A stretch of DNA of 64,000 bases from Thermothielavioides terrestris NRRL 8126 (taxonomy: Eukaryota > Ascomycota > Sordariomycetes > Sordariales > Chaetomiaceae). A program made the position numbers and the translations under genes. Of this stretch, positions 11,188 through 23,700 are shown piece by piece (the first letter of the stretch is position 1; the number at the start of each line of letters is the position of its first letter). The DNA is taken from contig NC_016461.1 of NCBI RefSeq assembly GCF_000226115.1, positions 2,852,001 through 2,916,000 of the forward strand, in the 5' to 3' direction. Below the pieces are notes generated by a model. The model was given only the letters and a program-made list of their open reading frames with translations. It was not told where the DNA came from and ran no database searches.

Positions 11188-12871
11188 TCAAGAAGCCGGC
11201 AAGTGCAGAGTCCTCACGACCGTAAACACGTCCCTTGAGTACTCGCCGCCTTCCCGGCCCGTCCCGCTGTTCTTCATGCCGCCGAACGGCGTGCCGAGCT
11301 CCCTCACCAGCCAGCAGTTCACCCAGACCAGGCCCGCCTCGACCTGCTCGCCCACGCGCCTCATCCGGGCCCCGTCAGTAGTCAAGAGGACGGCGGCAAG
11401 CCCGTACTCGCTGTCGTTGGCGAGCCGAACCGCCTCCTCCTCGGTGTCGAACGGAGAGATGGTGACAACCGGGCCGAAGATCTCGTCGCGTTGCAGCCGC
11501 GAGGAGGGAGCGACGTCCGTCAGGACCACGGGGGCGATCCAGTACCCCCGGTTGTCGTCCTTATCTAGCGGGGCTGGAACAGACCCCAGATTGAACGTGG
11601 CGTTCTCCTCGGCTGCCAGCTGCAGATAGCCCCGGATCTTGTTGTAGTGCTGCCAACTAGCAACGGCGCCCACGGTCTTGCCGAGCACGTACTTCTCTCT
11701 TACGTACTCAGTAAACTGGCGGACAAAGTCCGAGTAGATGCTTCGCTCAACGTAGATGCGCGAGCCGCAGAGGCAGATCTCGCCCTGGTTCTCGAAAGCG
11801 GCGCTGCCGGCGATGCGGATCGTCCTGTCGCGCGTTACGGGGCCCATGGAGTCGGCAAACACCATCGTCGGGTTCTTTCCGCCCAGCTCGAGCGACAAGT
11901 GCTTCCTGATCTGATGCGCCGTGGACCGGCGGATTGCGATGCCTGTTTGAGTGCCCCCGGTGAAGGACACGCCGTCGATGCTGGGGGAGGCGACCAGCGC
12001 CGCCCCGGTTGTCTGTCCGTCGCCGAGAACAATGTTGACAACCCCTGCTGGTATACCGGCCTTTTGGAAGAGTACGCCCAAGACTGCGACGGCGTGAGCT
12101 CACAGGTCAGTCTCCCGGTCTTGATGGGCCGACGTACGGTACGCAGTCATGCTTGTTATCTCGCTTGGCTTCGCGACTGCCGTGCACCCAAACGCCATGC
12201 ACGGTGCGATCTTCCAGGTGAGCAGATACAGCGGCATGTTCCATGGCGAGATGAGCGCGAACACGCCGGCTGGCGAGCGGTGCTCGTACGTGAGGGCGAC
12301 ACCATCGACCACACGCGCGGCGGTCTGTTCGTGGAGGATATATGTTGAAAAATATCTAGGCAATTAACCAGCATCAGATCGCTGCTAATGTTGCGCGGAC
12401 TGGACTATGGTCAACCCACGAGAAGTTCGAGATGGCCCGGTCGACCTCGATTCTTGCCCGCTCCAGCGTCTTTCCCTGATCGATGCTTTCCCACACGGCA
12501 AACAATTCTCGGTGCTCCTGGAGCAGCTCACTCACGCGGCGAAGGTGACGAGACCTCTCCGCGCGGGACGTCTTGCTCCACGTCTGGAAGGCAAGCTTGG
12601 CATGTCGGATCGCCTCATCAATATCCTCCGGCTGAGCGCAGGGGACTCGGTAGAGAAGGGCGCCCGTTTTCGGTTCATGCGAGTCAATGAATGCCGTCGA
12701 AGTTGACGACGGCAACTTCAGCTCGCCCGCCACGTAGTTCGGTAGACATATCGGGGTCCGACGGGCGCGCACGAAGGAAGCCGCCTTCTCGAGCGTGTCG
12801 CAGCTCCAGATTGCGTCGGCGCACTCCTGGAGCGCTTGCCGCGTCCATTCCTCAGGGTTCAGAGTACCCAT
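11188..12871 (-). CDS. 2-aminomuconate-semialdehyde dehydrogenase-like ALDH
   Basis: NAD(P)-dependent aldehyde dehydrogenase of 521 aa in three exons (12871..12420, 12355..12138, 12083..11188). Splices restore [13 protein letters not shown] and [14 protein letters not shown]. Visible ALDH landmarks are the [16 protein letters not shown] and AVKPSE-like cofactor segment (here [10 protein letters not shown]), the GFTGGT-type glycine motif ([10 protein letters not shown]), the general-base Glu in LELGGKNP and the nucleophile Cys in [11 protein letters not shown]. The CLC signature matches ALDH8A1/AMSDH enzymes, which oxidise 2-aminomuconate semialdehyde to 2-aminomuconate. Adjacent to ACMSD, the preceding enzyme in that pathway. 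An upstream in-frame ATG at 12892 would add seven residues. Other semialdehydes remain possible substrates. Confidence 0.9.
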
Positions 12872-13375
12872 GGTGTTGATATGCGAGATCAAGTGAACCG
12901 CTCGCAGCCAGTTCCCAAGGTGGAGAACAACCAGCTTCTGGCTGGCGAGTTACCGTGGTGCGACTCGCGGATTGGTATTTGTTTTCAGGTGCTTGTGCCT
13001 GTGAACGGCTGCTCGGCGCTGCTTGGAATGCCTGAACAAGCCGCCGCCAGCGATTGCAGTTTGGTGGTTACCTGGTAGTGTCCCACCTTCCTTCGTCGGT
13101 GACAGGTCCGGGACCTCGCGTTACGCTGCGCGCCTGCCTTAGTAGTGGCGTTCGGCAAACCGCGGAGCGGATCGCGGATGACGGCATGGGTCAGGTTGGG
13201 GGTTATCAGCGGCCTGAACTCGGCGCCGGGGGCCCCACCAGCTTGTTGGGAAATGGCCGATGTGCCAGAAAATGACAAGTCAAAAAAGACAAGCAAAAAA
13301 ACCACCAGAATCAGGGCCCGTCATTGGACTTGCCTCCACATCACTCTCCCGTCGCGTCCTACCTCGCAAACACTC
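12872..13375. promoter_or_regulatory. bidirectional promoter between ALDH and RidA-family genes
   Basis: A 504-bp head-to-head region separates two genes assigned to consecutive reactions, so a shared promoter and co-regulation are plausible (inference). No operator could be assigned. Confidence 0.5.
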
Positions 13376-13828
13376 ATGGCGTCACCCAACGGAACCGGCT
13401 ACCTCCTTCCGGCCGGGGCCCAGGGGCTTGCCAACTACCCGCACGCCCGAACCATCCCCAGCACAGCGAAGACGATCTTCGTCTCGGGCATCTCCAGCAG
13501 ACGCGCCGACGGCACATTCGAAGGTTGCGAGACGAAACCCGATGGCTCCTACGACCTAGACTGCGGCGCCCAGACGGCGGCGGTGCTGCGCAACATCGAG
13601 ACGGTCATCCGCGGTGCCACCGACGGCAAGCGCGGGCTGGAGAGCGTTGTCGATGCGACTGTGTTCCTGATGGACATGAAACGGGACTATGCAGCCATGA
13701 ATGCCGAGTGGAATAGGATATGGCCGGACCGCACCAAGGCGCCGACGCGGACCTGCGTGCAAGTCGCGGCGTTGCCAAACGAGAAGATCCTGGTGGAGAT
13801 CAAGTGTCAAGCGGTTGTATCGGATTGA
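13376..13828 (+). CDS. RidA/YjgF family protein, putative 2-aminomuconate deaminase
   Basis: Single-exon 150-aa protein of the RidA/YER057c/UK114 superfamily. It starts MASPNGTGYLLPAGAQG and has TIFVSGISSRRADGTF, a central helix with Q(T)AAVLRNIETVIRGA, and a C-terminal PTRTCVQVAALPNEKILVEI strand. The arginine in PTRTCV is at the position that binds carboxylates in this family. Family members hydrolyse reactive enamines and imines; one branch deaminates 2-aminomuconate to oxalocrotonate. Divergent linkage to the ACMSD/ALDH pair favours that role (inference), but a generic imine deaminase cannot be excluded. The frame stays open upstream to about 13145; the ATG at 13376 was chosen because family homology begins there. 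Confidence 0.85.
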   Translation: MASPNGTGYLLPAGAQGLANYPHARTIPSTAKTIFVSGISSRRADGTFEGCETKPDGSYDLDCGAQTAAVLRNIETVIRGATDGKRGLESVVDATVFLMDMKRDYAAMNAEWNRIWPDRTKAPTRTCVQVAALPNEKILVEIKCQAVVSD

Positions 13829-14569
13829 GGAGGAGTCTAGAAGTGGAGTGGGCGGGTGGCAGTTCTCATCATCAGTGGTGCAATTCAAACTACAAAGTAC
13901 AAAGTTGGTGCTGCAATTCATGCAGGGGCCTGAGCTGGGGCGTCTCAAAGCAACGTTGAGTCCAAGGTTCCCGAAGGACCGGATATCCCTTTAATCATAT
14001 CAATTCAAAGCCCATCGAATTCTCAGTCTCTAGCAGATGTGAAACCTCCTGAGCGTTGCGCGTAGGGCAATGTACTGGCTAACTCGATCGGGTATCCGAG
14101 GCAAGTAAGACTCTTAATTGTTAGAATCACTGCGCAGATGCGAGCACTTGAAGCTACGCGATCTAGTGTAAGCAAACAATAGCAGTGCGTTCAATCGTCG
14201 TACTGATCTGTGCGGAAGGAAGACTGCTGGTCGCACTTCACAGGAGACCGCGCCGGAGGCAATTAGTGAGACCTGTGAGTAACGTGTCTTGCTAGCATGG
14301 ACTGGCACGGCAAAGGTACCTACTTCGACAGGTCGAAGGTGCAAGGCTGCAGCCCGAGCTTGGGATGGATGAATGATGCATGAAGCATTCTCTCTCTTTT
14401 TGTGCTCCACCATGTGTGGCTGCTGTGATCTGTATTTCAGAAACCACCACTCGGTCGAGGTTGTCCCTTCTCCTACCACAAGTTGGTCCCCAACGGGCCC
14501 AAATGAAAATGTGGATGAAAATTTCCGCTCACTCGGCTCTCCTCGCGTAGCGGCCTCTTACACCCATAC
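13829..14569. other. convergent intergenic region
   Basis: 741 bp between the ends of the RidA-family and O-methyltransferase genes, AT-richer than its surroundings around 13980-14200. No gene recognised. It forms a plausible left border of the polyketide cluster. Confidence 0.45.
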
Positions 14570-15573
14570 TCACGATTCCTCCTCCACCGCTACGCATTTT
14601 GTAACTTCGATCGCATCCTATCAGAAGTGTTAGTCTCACCGTATCTCACCACGGAGGAAGCCGAGGAAGTGGTAAGCAGCACTGGAAGGAAAGGAGAAGA
14701 AGGAGCTGGAAGACGAGCGTGAGCGTGAGCGAGTGAGGCGCCACGTACCGGATCTCCCTCCGGTTGGATAGGAGTACTCTGGTAAACGATGTTCGGATTT
14801 CCCACTACCTCGAAAGCGGGAGCGGAATCCTGGCCCATGTACTTGGACAGCGTCTTCTCCGAGAAGCCGTCCTTGCTGAACCCGGTCGCCTTTTGCGCAG
14901 CCTGGCGTTTCTCAGAGACGGTGCTGCGGACGTACTGCAGATACGGCGGGTTGCCGGGAAACAGCACGTTGTCCGCGGCGATGACGGACCCAGGCTGGAT
15001 CAGCCCCAGCTCCTCGCACAGCTGCAGGTCAGTCTTGTACGCCGGTTTGTAGTGATCGATGAAGAGCAGCTCGACCTTGCTGATCTCGCCGCTCGTGTAG
15101 AGCTTGTGCAGCGACTTGTCGCTGCGGCCTACGATCGTCTGCACGAAGTCGCCCAGGCCCGCCAGCTCGATGAGCCTGTTGGCCACCGCCGCGAACTCCG
15201 GGTTCAGCTCGAGGCTGTAGTACCGCTCGCCGCCGTGGCGCCGCAGGGCGTCCCCGAACAGAATGGCCGAGTACCCGACGTAGCCGCCGAGTTCGATCAT
15301 CTTGCGTGGCCGGTGCTCCTCGATGAGCTTGATGACAATTTCGCCCTTGGTCCGGCCGACGTTGGGGAACCAGTACTGCTTTTCGAACTCCTCGATGAGG
15401 TCAAGGACCTTGCCGGGATTTCCGCGGATCTCGTCCAGGTCGGGACGGGAGTAGATGAAGTGGAGCAGTTTGACCTCGCTCCCTTCAGTGCGCTGTTTTC
15501 GTTAGCTGTGATCATCTGTTGCTGCACCAAGAGTGACGAGTACCGTGTACTCCGATCGGCGCTCTCCCGTCAT
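14570..15573 (-). CDS. class I SAM-dependent O-methyltransferase (catechol-OMT-like)
   Basis: A 273-aa enzyme in three exons (15573..15544, 15492..14749, 14617..14570). Exon 1 codes for only ten residues; exon 3 supplies the C-terminal strand DAIEVTKCVAVEEES. The SAM-binding glycine-rich motif is MIELGGYVGYSAILFG at about residue 75, followed by acidic motif II (YYSLELNPEFA). The metal and substrate residues of COMT-like enzymes appear in LLFIDHYKPAYKTDL and VIAADNVLFPGNPPYLQYV. It is a small, probably cytosolic, metal-dependent catechol-type methyltransferase, unlike the larger plant-type OMTs of many fungal clusters. It is separated from the PKS by a 2.1-kb gap and transcribed in the same direction, consistent with a tailoring role (inference). 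Confidence 0.92.
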
Positions 15574-17711
15574 CTTGCTCTCTCAACGCGTGCGAGAACA
15601 GGGGAAAGTCGAATGTCAAGACTCAGAAACTCTCTGGAAGTTTGGACAGGCAGTGGTGTGAGAGCGGTACGGGAAGAGAGCAATGTGAAGGCACTGGAAG
15701 CAGGTATATGAGAGTACTGTCTCTGCCAAAGGCCCCGATTTTTGATAGCGTCGCAATTCCTGAAAGCCTGGGATTCCTGGAAGCCTGGGAAACCAACATG
15801 TTGAGAGAGATGTAAAGGCCGGGAATACCACTCCCACATCCGACCCGGCATGAGCCGCCGGTGCTGCCCATACCGGCCGGACCAAACCGAAAGCCGGCCG
15901 AGGGAGCCGGGGTGAAATAAGCCATCATTCATCGGGGAGTGGGAATTTGGCCCATATCGTCCGGTCAATGACCGGGCTTTGGTTTCCCCGTTTGCGCAGT
16001 CGTCAGATAAGGTGAGATTCTTTCGCGGCTTGAGTCCGTGGTGGCGGATGTTACACAGCGTTGCAGCTATGCTTACACCCGAGGTAGCCGAGATAGGATT
16101 CATCCGAACCACGACCTAGGCTCGGGCTCCTCACTGGCCCCTAGGTAGTTACGTATACCGAGCCGACGGATACTGCGCCACATGTTGGCCTTATTGAAGC
16201 GAAGCAGGCGGCATGCCGCCACGCTTACAGCCGCTCTTTCGTGTCCTGGCGGGCATGAGGCATCGACACTGTCGACCTTCTCAACTTCCAAGATTTTTCT
16301 TTTATTCCTCCCCTGCCTTACAACCCTACCTAGTTACTAAGGGATCTGACAGAGCAGTCCCTAGTCTGCTCCCTCCACCAGCCTCGACTTGGACCCTATC
16401 CTTTCCTCGGGCCTTTCCTGTTCTGCTCACGAGTCGTATCTCTCTTCTTCAGTAGGTCAGTTCGTCAGGCAGTGCATCAGGTAGGGTAGTCCTGGAGGAA
16501 ATGGAAAACGGCTGGCGGAAGGCAAGTGCAGGTGCAAAATCCATGTAGGTAACTAGTAGTAGTAAGGAACGGAATAGCTCTCTTTTCGGCGGCAGGCAGG
16601 TATGCAAGATTTTTGAGTGGACGATTTGCAACGGTGCCTGTGCAGTGATGGCTGTTGCACCCTCCGGGAAAATCGAAGGCGAGGGGTGTCTTTGGTTGAG
16701 CAAGTACCGTGGCCGTTGAGCTGTTCGCCATTATCGAAAATATTTCAAAGATTCCGCCAACAGCTGCTGGGAGGAACGGTGCAATGTCTCAAGCTGTGCC
16801 CTCCCCGCCCACTCCTGCTCGCGGTTTGATTTACATCCACTTTCCCACACGCAAGCCCCCAGACAACACTCGCTCACATCACACGCTCACACTAGCATAC
16901 GGTCCCAACGCAAATTCTACTCCTTCTGACGAGGCAACAGGGCAGCTCGCGATGATCGACCTCAAACCATGCGCGAACGCGGGAGCGACCACTTCGTCAA
17001 TGGCATGAGACCCATGACCACTGGACTCAACGACATCGTCATTCCGCCACTTGGATAACGCAGCACGACAGACGGCCGCAGTGGCGGGCCGGGACGGCGG
17101 GACTGGCCAGTCTTCGTGCTTTGCCACGGCGACATAGCGCACCACATCGTCATCTGAAACCCCCACATCCGGGAAGGTAATGGGTCGTGTGAGACTGGGA
17201 AAACGCAGTGCTTTACCCCGTCGAGTTTGTCGATCTGGGCAACGAGAAATGCAGAGCTATACAGGAACGAGTCTCGGTTGGATAGCCTGATAACTTGCTG
17301 ACCCGTGGAGCAATTGCTGGCTGCCCAGAACACTGCGCAAGTGGCCAGATATGGTCATGTCACGTCACGTCGGCGAAGGTATCTCCCATACTTCAGTCGA
17401 GATTATGCAAGATCACGGGTGATGCGTAGATCCAGCGGTTGTGCTTTTGTGTGTGTCCCTCCCCCCTTGCCACCGCCTAAAGCCATGACCCCCGACCAGT
17501 ATTGTCCGATATTTATTCCTCTCTATTTTTTTTCTTCTTTTTTTTTTTTTGTTTTAGTTGTATTTTCACGGCTTTGAAGTGTTCACGAGCTTCTGAGTTG
17601 AACAGAATAACCATGGAACTTGAAGGAAGCAAAATATCTGATTGCAGAATCGATCTATTGACACGCTCAGCGCATCCAGCTAGTTCTACCTATTCTACCC
17701 AAAAGCCCTCC
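15574..17711. other. 2.1-kb intergenic region: OMT promoter and PKS 3' flank
   Basis: The OMT promoter lies at the low-coordinate end. Around 15877-15912 it holds two CCGGCCG boxes with a CCGAAAG between them, CGG-triplet material of the kind zinc-cluster proteins bind (family knowledge). A minus-strand frame at 16879..17180 looks mildly coding (see findings), but no complete gene could be built. A T-rich tract lies at 17510..17556 beyond the PKS stop. Confidence 0.4.
17510..17556. repeat. T-rich low-complexity tract
   Basis: Uninterrupted T runs broken only by single C or G bases, about 160 bp downstream of the PKS stop codon. Simple sequence. Confidence 0.8.
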
Positions 17712-20700
17712 TTAGTTTCCAATCATGAGAAACCCCTCAATGATCTCCGCCAACCGCCTGACGCACTGCCCGTGCATCATGGAAAAATGGTTACTGTCCG
17801 TGATCTTGGCCAGCTCGATGCACGGCTCCGGCAACAACGTCTCCCAACCGCCCGGCCCAAAGTCCGTCCTCGTCGCCGTGAGAAACTTCAGCCCCTCCGG
17901 ATCGTCCGGCCTCCGCTCGAACTTGGGCTCCAGATGTTTGTCAATCGCATCGCATGCCCAGATGATCTGCGTCCTGGGGGCAGCGGCCTCAGGCGTGAAC
18001 GGCTTCGCGTGATAGTCATGCAAGCTATTCACGCACGCCTCGAAGTGCGGCACCAGCCACGCCGGGGGCGTCCGCTTCTTCTGGCCGTCGACCGTGCCGA
18101 GCAGGCCGATGTCGCGGCAGTACTCGTAGTACCGGCGCGGCAGGTGGTCGAGGCCGCGCGGCACCGGGCAGTCGATGAGCACGAGCTCCGTGACCTCCTC
18201 GCCGGCCGCGACCAGCTGCTGCGCCACGTGGTACGCGAAGATGCCGCCGACCGACCATCCGCCGAGCGCGTAGGGGCCGCGCGGCTGCCGCCGGCGGATC
18301 TCGCGGATGTAGGCGTCCGCGACGGGCTCGATGCCGCACGTGTACGCCTCGGGCGTCTTCATGAAGGGGCAGTTGACGCCGACCACGGCCACGGAGGGGT
18401 GGATGCGCGGGAGGCCGGCGTAGGACGAGCACGAGCCGGAGCCGTCGGGCAGCAGGAAGAGCGTTTTGGTCGTTGTCGGGAGCGCCGGGTTGCCCTGGAG
18501 GAGCAGCGAGGTGGCGGCGATATCGGACGAAGGGTCTGAGCCAATGTCGGAACTGGCTGAGGACGAAACCGGCTCGGCTGACGGCGAGCTAGTGTGCCCG
18601 GACTGATCTTCCTCGCTCGAAGAGTCTGAGGAGGTGATCTGGCTGTCGGCGAACATGGACTTCAAGACAGCATCGCCGCCCCCGAGAGCCTTGGACTCGG
18701 GCGCGCCCTGCTTCCAGAACTGCTCGAGCGCGCCCAGAGTCGGATACTCGAGGAAGATGGACGACTCGTAGTGCAGCCCGAGCTCCTCGCGGAACCGGCT
18801 GGCGCACAGAAGCGAGAGAAGCGAGTCGACGCCGAGGTCCGCGAACGTCGCTTCGGGACGCAGCTCCGCCACAGGCACGCCGCTCTCCTCCGCGATGATC
18901 TTGAGCGCCGCGGACCAGGGCACAGTCTGCTTCCCCTCCCCGGACGCTTGGGCGTCCTCGCTGGCAACGGCCGCAGCGGCTCCCGGCACGGAGGAAGAAG
19001 CAGGCGCCGGCGTGCCTGCGTGCAGAGTTCCTCCCGCCGGACTGCCCGACTTGGTGTCGTCGCGCATATGCACGATGTAATCCATCAGCCGCCGCGGGAC
19101 GCTTTGCGCCTTGATCCCCTTGAACAGCGCCACCACGTCGTTGTCGCCATCGAAGACGATCATATCCCCGCGGTACATGCCGTCTTCACTGGGGCCTTCC
19201 ATCTTGACGTGGGACCGGTACGTCGAGTGCACCGAGACGGGCTTGTAGAAGTGCAGGGAGGTCCACCCGTGGTTGACGAACACTTCCCTGCTCAGGTCGG
19301 CCTGGTCGTTCGCGTTCATGATGAACAGGGCCGGCTGGCCGAAGTTGTCGATCAGGTACGGGTTGACGTAGTAGTCGCCCGCGGCCGGTGGGTTGTCAAA
19401 CTTCACGGTTGCCACCGCCTCGCGGTTGGCGCTGTCGAGCAGGACAGCGGACACGCCCATGTACGCCGGGTCGTACGACGCCAGCGAGGACACCAAGTGG
19501 TACCCTGTCTTTCCCGTCAGCTTCTGGACCCGGTCGTCGGCATGCAGTCTGGCCGCCACAGCGTCCATCCGCGCCAGGATGGGTCCTGCGCGCTGTCGCG
19601 CCTCCGCATGCGCCTGCGCCTTGTCCGGGAAGGTCAGGGTAGCCAGCGCGTGGCGGACCAACTTGGCGCCTTCGGGCGTCACGCTCCAGAACTCGACCGC
19701 CGCCTCGAGCGTCCCGCAGTTGAGCGAGATGTGGCACTGGAGCAGCTGGGGCCCCTTGCCCTTGCTCTTCGTCGCAAACGGCCTCTGCACGTCCATGTGC
19801 TGGAGGTCCACCATGGCGCCGGCCAGCTGGGGCTGCTGCTTGCGCAGGTACTCGCCGAGCACGAGAGCCATCTCGGCGTACACGGAGGGGGTGACGAGCG
19901 GCACGTTGTTGACCCGGTGGCCGCGGACCAGGGGGTCAACGTCGTCTCGCAGGACGTCGGCCTCTCCGATGAGAAGCACCCTGTTGCCGTCCTTCTTCTC
20001 CTCGACCAGCCGATGGACACAGGTGGTCGACAGTCCCTTTTCCGGCGCAGCTTGCAGGAACCGGGCGTCGCCTTTGTAGAGCGACCAGTCGTTGACATAC
20101 TGCATCCAATAATTCTTGAGCGTCCAGTTGTAGGACGGGAGGCGGAGGACGGAGAGCGAGGCGCTGAAGTCCCGGTGGTATTCGGCCCAGCGGACGTCGA
20201 CGCCGGACTCGTACAGCGTCGTCAGGCCCGCGGTCAGCGTCTTCCAGGTGTCCTTGCCACGCTGGAGAGTCGGGAGAGTGACCGTCGCCGACCCCAAATT
20301 GCCACGGAGCAATCCGGAAACCACGGGATGAGCCCCAATCTCGATCCAGATGGTGCTCTCCTGCAGCCCGCTCTTCTTCGCACTCTCGAGTCCCCCGACA
20401 AAGTTCACCGTCTCGCGGCAGTGCCGAGCGAGATACTCCGTCCCAAACGGCTCGCTCGAGGAGAGCGTCTGCCCGAGCAGCGGCGAGATGATGGGAATCT
20501 TGGGCTCCTGGAACTTGACGGCGCGCGCGGCCAGACGGAACTCCTCGAGGATCGGCTGCATCTGCGACGAGTGGAAGGCAAACGGGACCTGCAGCTTCGT
20601 CTTCCGCAACGCGGTGGTGGTGGCAACCCGCTGCAGGGCCAGCTCGATCTGGCCGGCCGTTCCGCTCAAGACGGTCTCCGTCGGCGCGTTGATGCAGGCG

Positions 20701-23700
20701 ATCTCGTACTCCAGGCCCTTGCAGATGTCGTGGATCTTGTCGACCGACGTGCTGACGGCGAGCATGGCATGCGTGTTGGCAGGGACGTTCTCCTGGAGTA
20801 GCTGTGCCCGCTTGCCCACCAGGAAGATGGTGTCGGCTTCGGAAAGGACGCCGGCCACGTTCAGGGCCGCGTATTCTCCGAGGCTGTGTCCGACAACGGC
20901 GCAGGGCTCGACGCCCCAGGACCGCCACAGCCGGGCCATGGCCATCTGGATGCACGTCGTTCCGACCTGCACGAGCAGGGGCGGCAGCTCGGCAATGTCC
21001 CCGTCACTTTGCGGGTTGATCAACGGCGTAATCGAGGGAAAGCCGAGCGCCTGGGAGATGGCGTCGTACCGGTCGATGTCCTGGCGGAAAGTGCTGAACC
21101 GGAGCAGCTCGCGCCCCATGCCTACGTACTGAGACCCCTGACCGGTGAAAGCAAAAGCGACGCGCTGCACGGCTCGCGACTTCTGCTGCGTGCGAGGCAA
21201 GTCCAGCTTGTTTTGCAACGCGGCGCGGATGTCAGCCAGCTCGGAGCCGCTCGCCATGACGCGGTAGGGGTGATGCATGCGACGAGCGGTCGTCGTGTAC
21301 GACAGGCTCGGCAGCGCCGGTTTCGCCTCGTCGAGATATTTCAGCAGGGACTTAATGTTGGCGAGCAGCGCCGTGCTCGACTTTGCGCTGACTGCCACGA
21401 CGTGGGCCGAGCGTGGATCGCGCTCGCAAGGCTTGGGGATCACGGGCGCGTCTTCGATCAGCACCGAGGAGTTCCCCCCTGCTGCCGAGAAGTTGTTGAC
21501 CATGATTCGACGTACGCCTCCTTCCGGGCGTGGCCAGGGGGTTGGCTTCATGGCGATGTGAACATTCCTCTGCTGCAGGTCGGTGGGGAATCCGCTGTTG
21601 ATCTGTTTTCCGAGGAAAGCATCGCAAGGTCAGCAGCGTATCCTCTCGTGGAAAGCGCTTGAATCCTGCGCACCTTGTTCTTGATCCCGCAGTGCGGCGG
21701 GATAGTGTCTTTCTCCATCATCATGAGAGCTTTGATCAGAGCAATGACGCCCGAGACGGACTCGCCGTGTCCAACATTGGCCTTGGCCGAGCCCAAGAAG
21801 AGCCGCTCCTCGTCGGTCCGCGGCCTGGCTTCCGGAGGGGCGAAGACCGAAAGTACGGATTTCATCTCTCGGGCATCACCTAACGCAAGGGATGGTCAGA
21901 ACATGGCCGATTCTCTTCGCCTAATTCGCTCAGGGGCAAGAGTGCCTCACCAGCTTGGGTTCCTGTTCCGTGCATCTCAACGTAACCCACGCTGTACGGA
22001 TCCACGGCAGCCGAAGTGAGCACCTTCTCGAAGATGGCTTTTTGCGCTCCAACGTGCGGGCGAGTGATACTCTCGGCCTCGGCAGAGTGGTTGGTGTACG
22101 CTCCGAGGATCACGGCGCAGATGGGGTCGTTGTCGGCTTTCGCATCCTCGAGCCGTTTGATGATCAGCGTGCAGACACCCTCGCCTCGGCAGTAGCCATC
22201 CGCGTCATTGTCGAACGTCTTGCAATTGCCCGTCCGGGAGAGGAAGTGGCCCCGATCCAGACCAGCCGTGATGTCTGTTCCGTCAGCCCCGTCAGCCCGC
22301 TGGACCGCCATTTCAACTCTGTAACATCTTCTTACCCGGGTTGGTCAGCACGTTCGTGCCGCCGCAAAACGCCGTGTCTATGTCGCCCCTGAGCAACGAG
22401 TTACAGGCGAGATGCAGAGCTGCCAGGCTGGATGAACAGGCCGTGTCGATGCTGTAGCTGGGTCCGCTGAACTTGTAAAAGAAATTCTGCCTTCCCGGAA
22501 TGAAAGCACGGCAGGAACCGGGGATGTAACTAAATCGAGCGTTTGGTCAGATGTTAGCCCTCTGATGGATCGAGGTGGTAAACAGAGCAGACGATGCAGG
22601 GTGAGAACTGACTAAGTATCCACGTCTTGAGAGCTGTTCGTCTCTCCCCAGTCATTGCTGGTCGTGCCGTAGAAGACACCGATCCGGTCCGGCCGAGTGG
22701 AAGGCGACGAGTTCGGCACGAAGCCGGCGAACTCCATGGCCTCATATGCCGTCATGAGCGCCAGGCGCTGGGCGGGGTCGATCTGTGGCGCTTCGCGGGG
22801 GCTGATCATGAAGAAGTTGGCATCGAACAGGCCCGGGTCCTTCAGCCAGCAACCGTACGGCGTGCCCATCGTGTTCTTCCTCTTCAGCGTTGGATCCACG
22901 TGCGCCGCCGACCACCTGGTTTCGGGCGTGATGCTGGCGACGTCACGGCCCTCGTAGAGCAACTGCCAGAACTCGTCGTTGTTGCTGGCGTCGGGGTAGC
23001 GACCGGAATAGCCAATGATGGCCAGCTTCGCGGAGCCAAGATGGCCCGATGTCGAGCTCCCGTCACCGCTGTCGTCGACGGCAGCCGCAAAGTTCATGCT
23101 TGGGTCCACGGCCACGGCTGACTGGCTGTGCTTCTGCAGCGCGCCAGCGAAGCTCTGCCCCATCAACGTGGCAATAGGCAGCACAATGCCGCCCCGTCCG
23201 GAGTCGCGGAGGGCTTGTCCCAGCGAACTAACGACTCGGTCGAGACGAATCGGCTCCCTCAGGATGCCTTTCAGCGCGTGCTCCAGTACCTCGCCGAATG
23301 TGGCCGCCTCGGTCTCCTTCCCGTCAGCAGTCGATATCACACGGAACTGACGGCGGTACGAGTGGAATTCGGAGCGCAGCGTCGGCGCGACAATGGCCTC
23401 CACATCTTTCTGTCCATAAAGATGAGGGGCATGGTATGGTGCATAGATTGGGATGCTGCAGGATCGCTTGCTGGGCAGATAGCCAGAGTTCAGGAGATCA
23501 TGCAAGCTGGTCGGAGGCCCGCTCAGGGTGAAACTCGTGTTCGCATACGAGCTGATGTACGCAGCGGACGTTGCCGGGAGACCCTGTCGTACACATACAC
23601 GATCAACACCGCATTCTGAACGCAGCGTTTCCGAGGGTCTTACCTTCTCCTCATTGTAGCGGCCTATCACCGGACCTGGATCCTCACCCCCCGAGTTCGG

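Noticed and set aside
18771..20801. 676-codon plus-strand frame opposite the PKS
   Set aside because: No domain, Arg/His/Val-rich composition, and exactly antisense to the PT/ACP coding region; shadow of codon bias.
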